Below, in pieces: positions 1 to 5,756 of a DNA stretch of 5,905 nucleotides. The notes below the pieces were generated by a model. It saw nothing but the letters and a program-made list of their open reading frames with translations, made no database searches and was not told the DNA's origin. The DNA is from an uncultured archaeon. Its GTDB lineage: Archaea > Aenigmatarchaeota > Aenigmatarchaeia > GW2011-AR5. The position numbers and the translations under genes were made by a program. The stretch is taken from positions 1 through 5,905 of the forward strand of contig CAIKBN010000121.1 of assembly GCA_903825675.1 (NCBI GenBank), given 5' to 3'. How positions within the stretch are numbered: the stretch's first letter is position 1; each line of letters begins with the position of its first letter.

Positions 1-626
1 CGAACTTAGGCATGCAGCTCGGCTCGTTCAAGTTCGACAAGACCTTGCAGGATGTAGTAAACAACAACGTGCCTATTCTTGATGCAATATATGTCCATCC
101 GTCAGGGCTTTGCATAATACCATCGTCTTTGTACATAGAGGACATATACACGAATGTACAGACCAATCCAGCCAGGCTTAAAGAGGAGCTAAGAACGCTT
201 AAGGGGTGGATTCTGCTGGATTGCCCGCCTGGGCTTCATGAAGAGGCATTAGCTGTGCTGGATTTAGCAGATGATGTGCTGATAGTGACCAACCCTGAGA
301 TGCCTGCTGTGGCTGATGCCATCAAGGTCTCAAAGATTGCAAAGAGGCTTAACAAAAACATACTCGGCATTATAGTCAACAGGATAGGCAAAAAGAATTA
401 TGAGGTCAAGCCAGAGGAAATAGAGCTAACATGCGAGTTACCTGTTATCGGCGAGATAGCAGAAGACGAGAATGTCAGGAAGAGCATTGCCAATGAGACG
501 CCGCTACTAAAATTATATCCATATGCCAGATCAGCAATGGGATTTAAGCGCCTGGCATCGAAACTGGCAGAAAAGGATTTTGAGGAGCCAAGGTTCCTGG
601 CTATAAAGAGGCTTTTCTCCAGGTAG
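1..626 (+). CDS. minD: MinD/ParA-family ATPase, N-terminus cut off by window edge
   Basis: This is a deviant-Walker P-loop ATPase of the MinD/ParA class, which uses an ATP-dependent dimer to position partners at the membrane. The frame is open to the left edge: Asn-Leu-Gly precede the first ATG at 12, and NLGMQLG resembles the family's 'NLG..LG' segment just after switch I. So ATG 12 is internal, and the Walker A loop (KGG.GKT) should lie upstream. Counting from that Met, visible marks are a Ser-Gly-Leu/Ile-Pro-Ser block (31-39), the switch II/Walker B motif WILLDCPPG (66-74), the VTNPE strand (92-96), the VNRIGK strand-loop (122-127) and the PVIGEI strand (144-149). The last 11 residues (RFLAIKRLFSR) are basic and amphipathic, like the MinD membrane-targeting helix. 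The stop is 35 bp before the next gene. Archaea have several MinD paralogues, so the exact partner and role cannot be told. Confidence 0.85.
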   Translation, partial: NLGMQLGSFKFDKTLQDVVNNNVPILDAIYVHPSGLCIIPSSLYIEDIYTNVQTNPARLKEELRTLKGWILLDCPPGLHEEALAVLDLADDVLIVTNPEMPAVADAIKVSKIAKRLNKNILGIIVNRIGKKNYEVKPEEIELTCELPVIGEIAEDENVRKSIANETPLLKLYPYARSAMGFKRLASKLAEKDFEEPRFLAIKRLFSR

Positions 627-661
627 GTAATGTCTTTAAGCATTGCTGTTCTACTATTTTC

Positions 662-1009
662 ATGAAAATACCAAAGATTAAGAAGGTAGAGTTTGGGAAT
701 ATCCAGGTAAATGAAAAAACCTTTGCGGATGATGATTTTATTCTCTTCTGGAATGATTGCATTGCAGCAGAGAAGAGCCATAACCCATCAATAGACGAGT
801 TTCAGGATATTATGCTAAGAGAGCCGGAGTTAATAATCTTCGGAACAGGCTTTAGTAGCTGTGTCAAGATAAGCGATGCAATCAAGCAAGAGGCAGAAAA
901 ACATAAAATAGGGCTTATAGCTTTACGGACGCCTGAGGCACTAAAAAGCTTTCAGGAGCTTGCAAGGTCGGGAAAGAAGGTGGCTGCCAGAATTCATACA
1001 ACGTGTTAG
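662..1009 (+). CDS. Mth938-like domain protein (DUF498 family)
   Basis: A complete 115-residue protein matching the compact Mth938 fold, known from archaeal structural genomics; its eukaryotic relative NDUFAF3 helps assemble respiratory complex I. No enzymatic activity is established for the archaeal proteins. Family marks are the beta strand and glycine turn PELIIFGTG (about 55-63), the Thr-Pro-Glu-Ala segment after a strand (about 89-92), and the C-terminal block KKVAARIHTTC (105-115), which closes the domain in archaeal members. There is no signal peptide or membrane segment, so it is probably cytosolic. The ATG at 662 has no clear Shine-Dalgarno; a weak TATA-like TTTAAG at 635-640 lies about 25 nt upstream, the spacing expected of a leaderless transcript. 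It lies between the MinD-like gene and trxB, but this does not reveal a function. Confidence 0.8.
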   Translation: MKIPKIKKVEFGNIQVNEKTFADDDFILFWNDCIAAEKSHNPSIDEFQDIMLREPELIIFGTGFSSCVKISDAIKQEAEKHKIGLIALRTPEALKSFQELARSGKKVAARIHTTC

Positions 1010-1020
1010 TTTTTTATTTA
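1010..1020 (+). terminator. T-rich tract after the Mth938-like gene
   Basis: A run of six T followed by ATTTA begins directly after the TAG stop at 1007-1009. Archaeal RNA polymerase can terminate on such U-rich tracts without a hairpin, so this may separate the Mth938-like gene from trxB. No stem precedes it. The following 40 bp also holds a TATA-like TTATACTAT (1032-1040) about 25 nt before the trxB ATG, which fits a fresh start of transcription there. Both readings rest on short motifs only. Confidence 0.3.
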
Positions 1021-1060
1021 TTGGCTGAGAATTATACTATGACTTTTTAGTGGGATAGAT

Positions 1061-1966
1061 ATGTACGATATAATAATAATCGGTGCTGGGCCTGCTGGCC
1101 TTACAGCTGCGTTATTTGCAAAGAGGCAGGGTTTGGATGTTGTAGTGCTTAATAACCCAGAACAGCTTTCCAACCTTGCCATAACGCACCATGTAGAGAA
1201 TTGGCCAGGCATTGAAAAGACATCTGGGCTGGAACTTTTGAATAGCATAAAAAAACATGTAAAAAAGAGTGGTGTAAAAATAATTGATGACAAAGCTGTT
1301 TCGATGACAAAAAAAAAGGTATTTATTGTAAAGACTGAAAAAAGCACATATGAAGCCAGGGCGCTTATTCTTGCCATGGGCTTGCAGCACAGGAAGGGCA
1401 ATATAGAAGGGGAAGACAGGTTTTTTGGCAAGGGTGTTTCTTACTGCATTGTTTGCGATGGACCGCTATTCAATGGCAGGGATGTTGCTGTTATTGGAGG
1501 CGGCGATTCTGCCTTAAAAGGAGCGCTTGCACTAAGAGAGATGGGTGCTAATAATATTTATCTGATACACCGAAGGAACGACTTAAGGGCTGAGAAGGCC
1601 CTGCAAGATAAGCTTTCCGAAAATAAAATAAAATTAGAGCTTGAGAGCATAGCTGAAGAGATATCAGGCACGAACTTCGTCGAGGCTATAAAATTAAAAA
1701 ATCTTAAGACAGAAACATCAAAAAAGATAAAGGTGGATGGCATATTCATAGAGGTTGGATCTGTGCCTGTTGTAGAATTAGTTAAGAGCCTTGGAATTGA
1801 ATTGGATGATAACGGTTTTATAAAGACCGACTGCGATAAAAAAACAAATATAGCAGGCATATTTGCAGCAGGTGACATAAGCACTGGCCAGCTAAAGCAG
1901 GATATAACTGCTTCTGCTGATGGTGCTATAGCTGCTATGTCTGCGTACAGTTATATGAGGGGATAA
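1061..1966 (+). CDS. trxB: Thioredoxin reductase (NAD(P)H-dependent, FAD)
   Basis: A 301-residue flavoenzyme of the low-molecular-weight thioredoxin reductase class, which passes electrons from NAD(P)H through FAD to a CxxC pair and on to thioredoxin-like proteins in the cytosol. The length is normal and all core motifs are intact: FAD-binding GAGPAG (8-13), HVENWPG (44-50), redox-active CIVC (129-132) followed by Asp-Gly-Pro, pyridine-nucleotide GGGDSA (146-151), and the C-terminal FAD motif GIFAAGDIS (266-274). HRRNDLRA (170-177) retains the HRRxxxR basic residues associated with preference for NADPH. Unusual points are PEQL where many bacterial enzymes have GGQL, and ALKGALAL after GGGDSA where acidic residues are common. 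No strong Shine-Dalgarno precedes the ATG (GTGGGATAGAT at 1050-1060). The next gene begins 29 bp downstream or less and may be co-transcribed. Confidence 0.93.
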   Translation: MYDIIIIGAGPAGLTAALFAKRQGLDVVVLNNPEQLSNLAITHHVENWPGIEKTSGLELLNSIKKHVKKSGVKIIDDKAVSMTKKKVFIVKTEKSTYEARALILAMGLQHRKGNIEGEDRFFGKGVSYCIVCDGPLFNGRDVAVIGGGDSALKGALALREMGANNIYLIHRRNDLRAEKALQDKLSENKIKLELESIAEEISGTNFVEAIKLKNLKTETSKKIKVDGIFIEVGSVPVVELVKSLGIELDDNGFIKTDCDKKTNIAGIFAAGDISTGQLKQDITASADGAIAAMSAYSYMRG

Positions 1967-1995
1967 TTACGAGGAAAAGCACGCAAAAAAGAATA

Positions 1996-2520
1996 ATGGC
2001 AATTGCCATAGTACTAACTTTTGGGTTATCTTCTATAGCTTATGTAATTACATCATTTACAGGGCAACAGCCAGAAATAAAAGCTAAAACACTGGATAAC
2101 TTCGTTGTTGACGGAGAGCTTGATTCTAATACAGAATATGAATATTACACAAACGGCTATACCTTTGTGAAATTTTATTATATAAATCTCAGCGAGGTTA
2201 TACCTTTGGTTGACCAGCTGCCTGATTTGTTCAAGACAACTAACGATCAAATACAGTTAATAGTTGAGAAAATACAGTCTAATGAGACGTATATAAAAAT
2301 AATGAGCCTTAACGGAGAGGATATGTTATATAATATAACAGAGGAAGAGTTGCAGAAGTCGCTTTGCAATATACTGCTTAGCGCTCCTTTGGAATGCGTG
2401 ATTGCGGATATGAATTTTACAGAAATTGCAAATAATACAACATCAGGCAACGAGACTATAAATAATGCAAGTCTTGAAAGCAATAATACTTTAGTTAATA
2501 ATACAAATTCTAGTTATTGA
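1996..2520 (+). CDS. Membrane-anchored surface protein of unknown function with sequon-rich tail
   Basis: I do not recognise the family. From ATG 1996 the 174-residue product begins with a hydrophobic segment (about 1-20) that reads as a membrane anchor or uncleaved signal. A folded-looking region (about 35-140) follows, with strand-like GYTFVKFYY (54-62) and a Cys pair at 124 and 134 that could form a disulfide. The Asn/Thr/Ser-rich tail (140-174) has low complexity. Eleven N-X-S/T sequons are visible, eight of them from residue 140 on, so an extracytoplasmic, N-glycosylated protein is likely. The start is doubtful: the in-frame codons before ATG encode a basic stretch (RKSTQKR) that would suit the inside flank of the anchor, but no ATG, GTG or TTG lies there. 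The preceding trxB might supply reductant, but nothing shows this. The strand pattern allows a thioredoxin-like fold without CxxC; that is a guess. Confidence 0.7.
   Translation: MAIAIVLTFGLSSIAYVITSFTGQQPEIKAKTLDNFVVDGELDSNTEYEYYTNGYTFVKFYYINLSEVIPLVDQLPDLFKTTNDQIQLIVEKIQSNETYIKIMSLNGEDMLYNITEEELQKSLCNILLSAPLECVIADMNFTEIANNTTSGNETINNASLESNNTLVNNTNSSY
2431..2504 (+). repeat. Imperfect AATAAT repeats encoding Asn-Asn sequon cores
   Basis: AATAATAC or a one-base variant occurs at 2431, 2461, 2482 and 2497, always in the same codon phase, and encodes Asn-Asn-Thr or Asn-Asn-Ala at residues 146, 156, 163 and 168 of the surface protein. Spacing is irregular (30, 21 and 15 bp), so this is a degenerate coding repeat and not a tandem array. 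Confidence 0.5.
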
Positions 2521-2635
2521 TATTTTTCTTGAACTCCTCTATTTCTTTTTTGAATCTCTGGATGGTTTTAGGCAGGTCTTCTTCGTCAACCTTGAGAATT
2601 CTAATTAATTCATTAATAATCTTTCTTTCATTCAT
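2510..2635 (-). CDS. Small 41-residue charged helical protein, hypothetical
   Basis: An unlisted short ORF runs from ATG (2633-2635) to TAG (2510-2512) on the minus strand, giving 41 residues that start MNERKIINELIRIL and end EEFKKNINN. A Shine-Dalgarno match AAGGTG (2650-2645) sits with its GGTG core 9 nt before the ATG. The product is rich in Lys, Glu, Ile and Leu and would form two amphipathic helices split near the Asp-Leu-Pro at 20-22. It has no Cys, signal or membrane segment. It follows alaS by 62 bp and is probably read on the same transcript. Its 3' end overlaps the convergent surface-protein gene by 11 bp. The family is unknown. The good ribosome site and protein-like composition favour a real gene, but its small size means chance cannot be excluded. 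Confidence 0.6.
   Translation of the reverse strand: MNERKIINELIRILKVDEEDLPKTIQRFKKEIEEFKKNINN
2542..2551 (+). terminator. T-rich tract downstream of the plus-strand block
   Basis: TTTCTTTTTT follows the surface-protein stop by about 20 bp, with a further TTTTT at 2523-2527. U-rich tracts like these can end archaeal transcripts without a stem. They lie antisense to the 41-residue ORF, where the same bases are Lys codons, so the tract may simply reflect coding on the other strand. Confidence 0.3.
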
Positions 2636-2637
2636 TT

Positions 2638-2668
2638 TTCAAAACACCTTATAAATTATAGTTTTGAA
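2638..2668 (-). repeat. Inverted repeat (8-bp stem, 15-nt loop) over the small ORF's ribosome site
   Basis: TTCAAAAC at 2638-2645 and GTTTTGAA at 2661-2668 are perfect reverse complements separated by 15 nt. In the minus-strand RNA the 3' arm ends 2 nt before the ATG of the 41-residue ORF, and AAGGT of its Shine-Dalgarno lies in the loop, the next G being the first base of the stem. The stem is AT-rich, with two GC pairs, so it is marginally stable. It could gate translation or be accidental in AT-rich spacer. Confidence 0.45.
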
Positions 2669-2669
2669 T

Positions 2670-2700
2670 TGAGATGCTTCATGAAATATATGGCATCTCA
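2670..2700 (-). repeat. Inverted repeat (8-bp stem, 15-nt loop) at the alaS stop codon
   Basis: TGAGATGC at 2670-2677 and GCATCTCA at 2693-2700 pair perfectly around a 15-nt loop that itself holds the palindrome TTCATGAA. The first three bases of the stem in the minus-strand RNA are the alaS TGA stop. No U-tract follows, so it is not a classical intrinsic terminator. An RNA-stabilising 3' structure or processing site is possible. One base separates it from the neighbouring hairpin of identical dimensions. Confidence 0.5.
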
Positions 2701-5370
2701 TAGTAGATCTACCTTTAATTTTTTAATTACATTATCCAGCTTTTCTTTGTTTATGCCTATGCCCTGGCCAAGGTAGCTGGAGCCGCCACCTTTGCCGCCA
2801 AGATCTTTGCAGACTTTTTCTACAATTTTACCTATATTTATTCCTGTATTCTTGCCAGCAGAGGCAAATACATATATCTTGTCAGATAAGCCGAACAATA
2901 ACAGGATTCTGTTATCATTTGACAAGGCCTTGGATATAGCCTGAAGTTCATTCATGTTTGCATGTATTTTTTCTATAAGGATGTTGTTGGCTATATTTTT
3001 TTCAAGCAGCTTTACTTTGTTTTCAGCTGCTGTTTCAAGCCTCTTTTCCTGCGTTTTTCTGAGTTCTTTCCAGTGCTCGAATAACTGCTCTACTGCTTTT
3101 ACCAGGTCTTTTTCCGGAACATGCAACAAGCTACTACACGCATCAAGTATTTTTTTTTGCTTAGTTTTTGCTTTCTCTGTTGCTTTGTTAGCTGTGAACT
3201 CTAGGCGGACTATACCGTCCTGCACACGCTCTGATTTTATTATCATTATTTCACCGACCTCAGCGGTGCTGTTACAATGCAGACCACCGCATGCTTCTAC
3301 ATCAAAGGGGGTTTCTATTATGCGCAACTCTTTTTCCGGGACTGCGCCACCCTGATAAATCCTGAAGCCATATTTCTTTTCTGCTTCCATTCTCGACAGA
3401 ACAATTTTTTTTACAATAAAATTTTTCTTTACAACTTCATTGGCAAGTTTTTCTATTAGTTCTATTTTTTCATTGCTTAATGATTCGTAGTGCGTTAGGT
3501 CAAGCCTTGCTTTATCAACATCCTTGAAGGCGCTGTGTTGCCATACATGATTGCCTAAAACCTGTCTTGCCATTGCATTTATTATATGCGTTGCTGTATG
3601 ATGCTTGGTTAGCTGTGACCTTCGTTCTGGATCTATCTTGCCTTTGATTGTATCACCTGCTTTGAATTCAGGTTTTCTGACGTGGTGCAATATTATATTG
3701 CCTATTTTTTCCGCATCGTATACTTCGCAACCACCTAAAAAGCCGTGGTCAGGTTCCTGGCCGCCTGATCTACCATAAAAACAGGTTTGATCGATAATAA
3801 CATATTTCTTATCAATTATCCTAATAACATTAGCATTGAAGTCTGTTTTATCCTGGTTTTCATAGAATAGCAGCCTGGTTGCTGGCAGGCCTTCTAAGTT
3901 CAGTTCAATCTTTGCTTCTGCTTTTTCTGATAGGTGCTTCTCGGAAATTTTCGAATAAAATTTCTCTGAAGCTAGGCTAAGCTTGTTTTTGCCTGCTACT
4001 TTCTCTATTAATTCTGGTGTTATGCCATTGGATTCGTAAAGCTCTATCAATTTTTCTGATGTTATTGAGCCTTTTTTTGCCAGGCTTTCTATTACCTTTA
4101 CTGAACGGTTCTTTGTTTCGTTAAACCGCTTTTTTTCCACGTCAAGTATTTCATATACCTCGTCTAAGCTTTCAGCTAATCTCGGATTCATTCGCTTCAG
4201 ATATAATGCATGCTCTTTGCACACGTCCTTGAGATTGACATCGAAATTAAATTCTTCTATGAAGCCCAGTGCACGCCTCAGGATAATCCTCAGGTTATAG
4301 CCCCCACCTACATTACTTGGCAAAGCACCGTCTGTTATTGCAAAGAGCAGGGTTTTAGAGTGATCTGCTATGGCGTACAAGGCTTCTAGCGGCTTTAGGT
4401 TTGCAAGTTCACTTGAACTGATGCAAAGCCTTTTCGCTATTTCAGTTTCGTTTCCACCTTCAAAACGTCCTGCAAGCTTTGCATATTTTAAGAACAATTC
4501 TTTATCATAGTCAACAAGCTTTGTCAGCTTTTTTATCACAGGACCGAATATTGCATCATAGCATGTTGGCGTTCCTTGAGAAAGCCATGTAAAGCGTTCT
4601 AGACCAGCTCCCATGTCTATTACTTTCTGGTCCATTTCTTTGTAGTTGTTCGGAGTTCCAAGGAACTCGGTAAATACAGCATTGCCTAATTCTAAACCAC
4701 GAACATAATACTCAAGAGAGCTGCCAAAGGCACTTGGGCCTTGCCACACATCCTCAACAAAAACCACTTCTTCTGGCTTGATTTTCAGGATGCGTGTAAG
4801 CAATTCGTAATCTAATTCTATGCATCTGTCTTTCCAATAACCTTTACCTACTATATTAATTGCTTTATCGCCTGCTTTATTATTTATCATAGAGTGCTGA
4901 CCAAGCATAATGAAATTGGTTAAGTGTCTTCCTGTTCTGCCTACGTTTTCTATGTCAGGAAATCTCAGACAGGTCTGCGGTATTATCAAAGGGTTAGCTG
5001 GTAATTCAAACGTTGTCTTGCCTGCTATTGATCTTTGAAAAGCGACTATGCTGGCAACAGTGAAATAAAGGCCTGGAAACCACCTACATACTGCAGGATA
5101 AGAAGGAATTGAGGTGTGACCATTTTTTACAAAGAATTTTTCTATAAGCTTCCATGTTTCTATGTAATCCATTTGCTTGGTAGCTGGATTGCCTATAAAT
5201 TCGTAGTCCTGACATGGCTGATTAGGACAATGCTCCCGCGACTCGTCAATGGTCCAAAAATAACTGCCGCATTTGCATCGCTTTCTTTTAAAACCTGCTT
5301 CATCGAATAATTTTACCTTGTAATATCTATCAGGGTTGGTTGAAAACCTCTTCTTCAGCTCTTCTTTCAC
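2698..5370 (-). CDS. alaS: Alanyl-tRNA synthetase, archaeal type
   Basis: This cytosolic class II synthetase charges tRNA-Ala and hydrolyses mischarged Ser- or Gly-tRNA. It is complete at 890 residues, a usual archaeal length. In order: an N-terminal zinc-type Cys set (C32, C34, C48, C53); the catalytic core with the conserved RWFPGLYFTVASI stretch (96-108), PANPLIIPQ (124-132), NVGRTGRHLT (142-151), DMGAGLERF (252-260) and motif 3 GGGYNLRIILRRAL (355-368); an archaeal middle region (about 400-500); the editing domain with HTATH (591-595) and CGGLHC (694-699), so all four metal ligands C/H are present; a coiled coil (about 735-800); and the C-terminal DHHA1 domain with GGKGGG (858-863). Aminoacylation and editing both look intact. 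The start is GTG at 5370-5368, supported by GGTG five bases upstream; no upstream in-frame ATG exists. It follows the L12 gene by 57 bp. Confidence 0.97.
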   Translation of the reverse strand: MKEELKKRFSTNPDRYYKVKLFDEAGFKRKRCKCGSYFWTIDESREHCPNQPCQDYEFIGNPATKQMDYIETWKLIEKFFVKNGHTSIPSYPAVCRWFPGLYFTVASIVAFQRSIAGKTTFELPANPLIIPQTCLRFPDIENVGRTGRHLTNFIMLGQHSMINNKAGDKAINIVGKGYWKDRCIELDYELLTRILKIKPEEVVFVEDVWQGPSAFGSSLEYYVRGLELGNAVFTEFLGTPNNYKEMDQKVIDMGAGLERFTWLSQGTPTCYDAIFGPVIKKLTKLVDYDKELFLKYAKLAGRFEGGNETEIAKRLCISSSELANLKPLEALYAIADHSKTLLFAITDGALPSNVGGGYNLRIILRRALGFIEEFNFDVNLKDVCKEHALYLKRMNPRLAESLDEVYEILDVEKKRFNETKNRSVKVIESLAKKGSITSEKLIELYESNGITPELIEKVAGKNKLSLASEKFYSKISEKHLSEKAEAKIELNLEGLPATRLLFYENQDKTDFNANVIRIIDKKYVIIDQTCFYGRSGGQEPDHGFLGGCEVYDAEKIGNIILHHVRKPEFKAGDTIKGKIDPERRSQLTKHHTATHIINAMARQVLGNHVWQHSAFKDVDKARLDLTHYESLSNEKIELIEKLANEVVKKNFIVKKIVLSRMEAEKKYGFRIYQGGAVPEKELRIIETPFDVEACGGLHCNSTAEVGEIMIIKSERVQDGIVRLEFTANKATEKAKTKQKKILDACSSLLHVPEKDLVKAVEQLFEHWKELRKTQEKRLETAAENKVKLLEKNIANNILIEKIHANMNELQAISKALSNDNRILLLFGLSDKIYVFASAGKNTGINIGKIVEKVCKDLGGKGGGSSYLGQGIGINKEKLDNVIKKLKVDLL

Positions 5371-5375
5371 GAAAG

Positions 5376-5379
5376 CACC
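5376..5379 (-). promoter_or_regulatory. Shine-Dalgarno GGTG before the alaS GTG start
   Basis: GGTG matches the anti-Shine-Dalgarno of archaeal 16S rRNA and stands five bases before the GTG codon. It is the main reason for choosing this start, because the next in-frame ATG would be residue 67 and would remove the zinc cysteines. Confidence 0.6.
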
Positions 5380-5403
5380 ACTAATAAGATATAGAAAAGC
5401 GGG

Positions 5404-5411
5404 ATTTAAAA
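5404..5411 (-). promoter_or_regulatory. Candidate TATA box for alaS
   Basis: TTTTAAAT on the minus strand lies in the 57-bp gap after the L12 gene. Initiation about 25 nt downstream would fall near 5381, just before the GGTG site and 11 nt before the alaS start. The upstream bases include a TTTTT run (5417-5421) that could end L12 transcription. The spacer may thus hold a terminator followed by a promoter, although readthrough from the stalk genes is equally possible. Confidence 0.35.
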
Positions 5412-5427
5412 CTAATAAAAAGCAAAC

Positions 5428-5730
5428 TTACCCGAACAGCGCGCCTAATCCTTCGGCAGCTTCTTCTGCTTTCTTTTCCTTTTCTTTTTCATCCACTTCT
5501 TCTGTCTTCTCTGCTTCTGCTGATGGGGCTGCTGGTGCTGCAGTAGCTACAGGCATGGCTGCTTTGCTTATTGCATTGTCTATGTTAACTCCTTCTAGTG
5601 CAGCTACTAATGCCTTTATTTGTACTTCTTCTATTTTTTCACCTACTGCATCTGCAAGCCTTTTCATAGTCTCTTCGTTTACTGGCTTTCCAGCGCTATG
5701 AAGCAGAAGGGCTCCATATACCAAATTCAT
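5428..5730 (-). CDS. rpl12: Ribosomal protein L12/P1 (archaeal stalk protein)
   Basis: This is the archaeal acidic stalk protein, which dimerises, binds the P0/L10 spine helices and recruits translation GTPases to the large subunit. The N-terminal dimerisation part begins [15 protein letters not shown], the classic family opening. It is followed by a helical region to about residue 56, an Ala/Pro-rich hinge (about 58-72), a Glu/Lys-rich segment, and the conserved tail GLGALFG whose Leu-Phe contacts elongation factors. I place the start at ATG 5730, giving 100 residues. A longer reading from ATG 5745 would add MEESK, but those codons are the Shine-Dalgarno GGAGG itself, and family members begin a few residues before the [14 protein letters not shown] motif. 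The gene lies 26 bp after P0/L10, the standard archaeal order, and is followed by a T-rich gap before alaS. Confidence 0.95.
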   Translation of the reverse strand: MNLVYGALLLHSAGKPVNEETMKRLADAVGEKIEEVQIKALVAALEGVNIDNAISKAAMPVATAAPAAPSAEAEKTEEVDEKEKEKKAEEAAEGLGALFG

Positions 5731-5738
5731 TTTTGATT

Positions 5739-5743
5739 CCTCC
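5739..5743 (-). promoter_or_regulatory. Strong Shine-Dalgarno GGAGG for L12/P1
   Basis: GGAGG on the minus strand sits 8 bases before the ATG at 5730. It overlaps the upstream in-frame ATG at 5745, so that ATG cannot use it. This decides the start of the stalk protein in favour of the shorter form. Confidence 0.85.
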
Positions 5744-5756
5744 ATATGTATTAATA

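Noticed and set aside
12..14. ATG at 12 as the true start of the MinD-like gene
   Set aside because: The frame is open to the window edge and the upstream codons continue the family text (Asn-Leu-Gly), and no Walker A loop is present, so the gene is truncated by the window.
398..781. Minus-strand open frames opposite the minD and Mth938-like genes
   Set aside because: They are antisense to well supported genes, have no family features, and have no ribosome site that I could see.
1304..1320. A9 run inside trxB as a frameshift or slippage site
   Set aside because: The frame continues unbroken through all downstream motifs; it merely encodes consecutive Lys codons in an AT-rich gene.
2649..2660. 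TATA-like TTTATAA as the promoter of the small ORF
   Set aside because: Initiation about 25 nt downstream would fall at or inside the start codon, leaving the visible Shine-Dalgarno untranscribed; it more likely belongs to the hairpin loop.
2670..2700. Inverted repeat as a classical rho-independent terminator of alaS
   Set aside because: No U-tract follows the stem on the minus strand.
3149..3158. T9 run (A9 on the coding strand) inside alaS as a frameshift or terminator
   Set aside because: The alaS frame is intact across it up to the GGKGGG motif, and it lies in the Lys-rich coiled-coil region.
5336..5701. Ser/Phe-rich plus-strand frame opposite L12 and the alaS start
   Set aside because: Its composition is the complement of the Glu/Lys-rich L12 tail; it is a shadow frame.
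5731..5745. Longer L12/P1 beginning MEESK
   Set aside because: Those codons contain the GGAGG ribosome site for the ATG at 5730, and the family normally starts just before the [14 protein letters not shown] motif.
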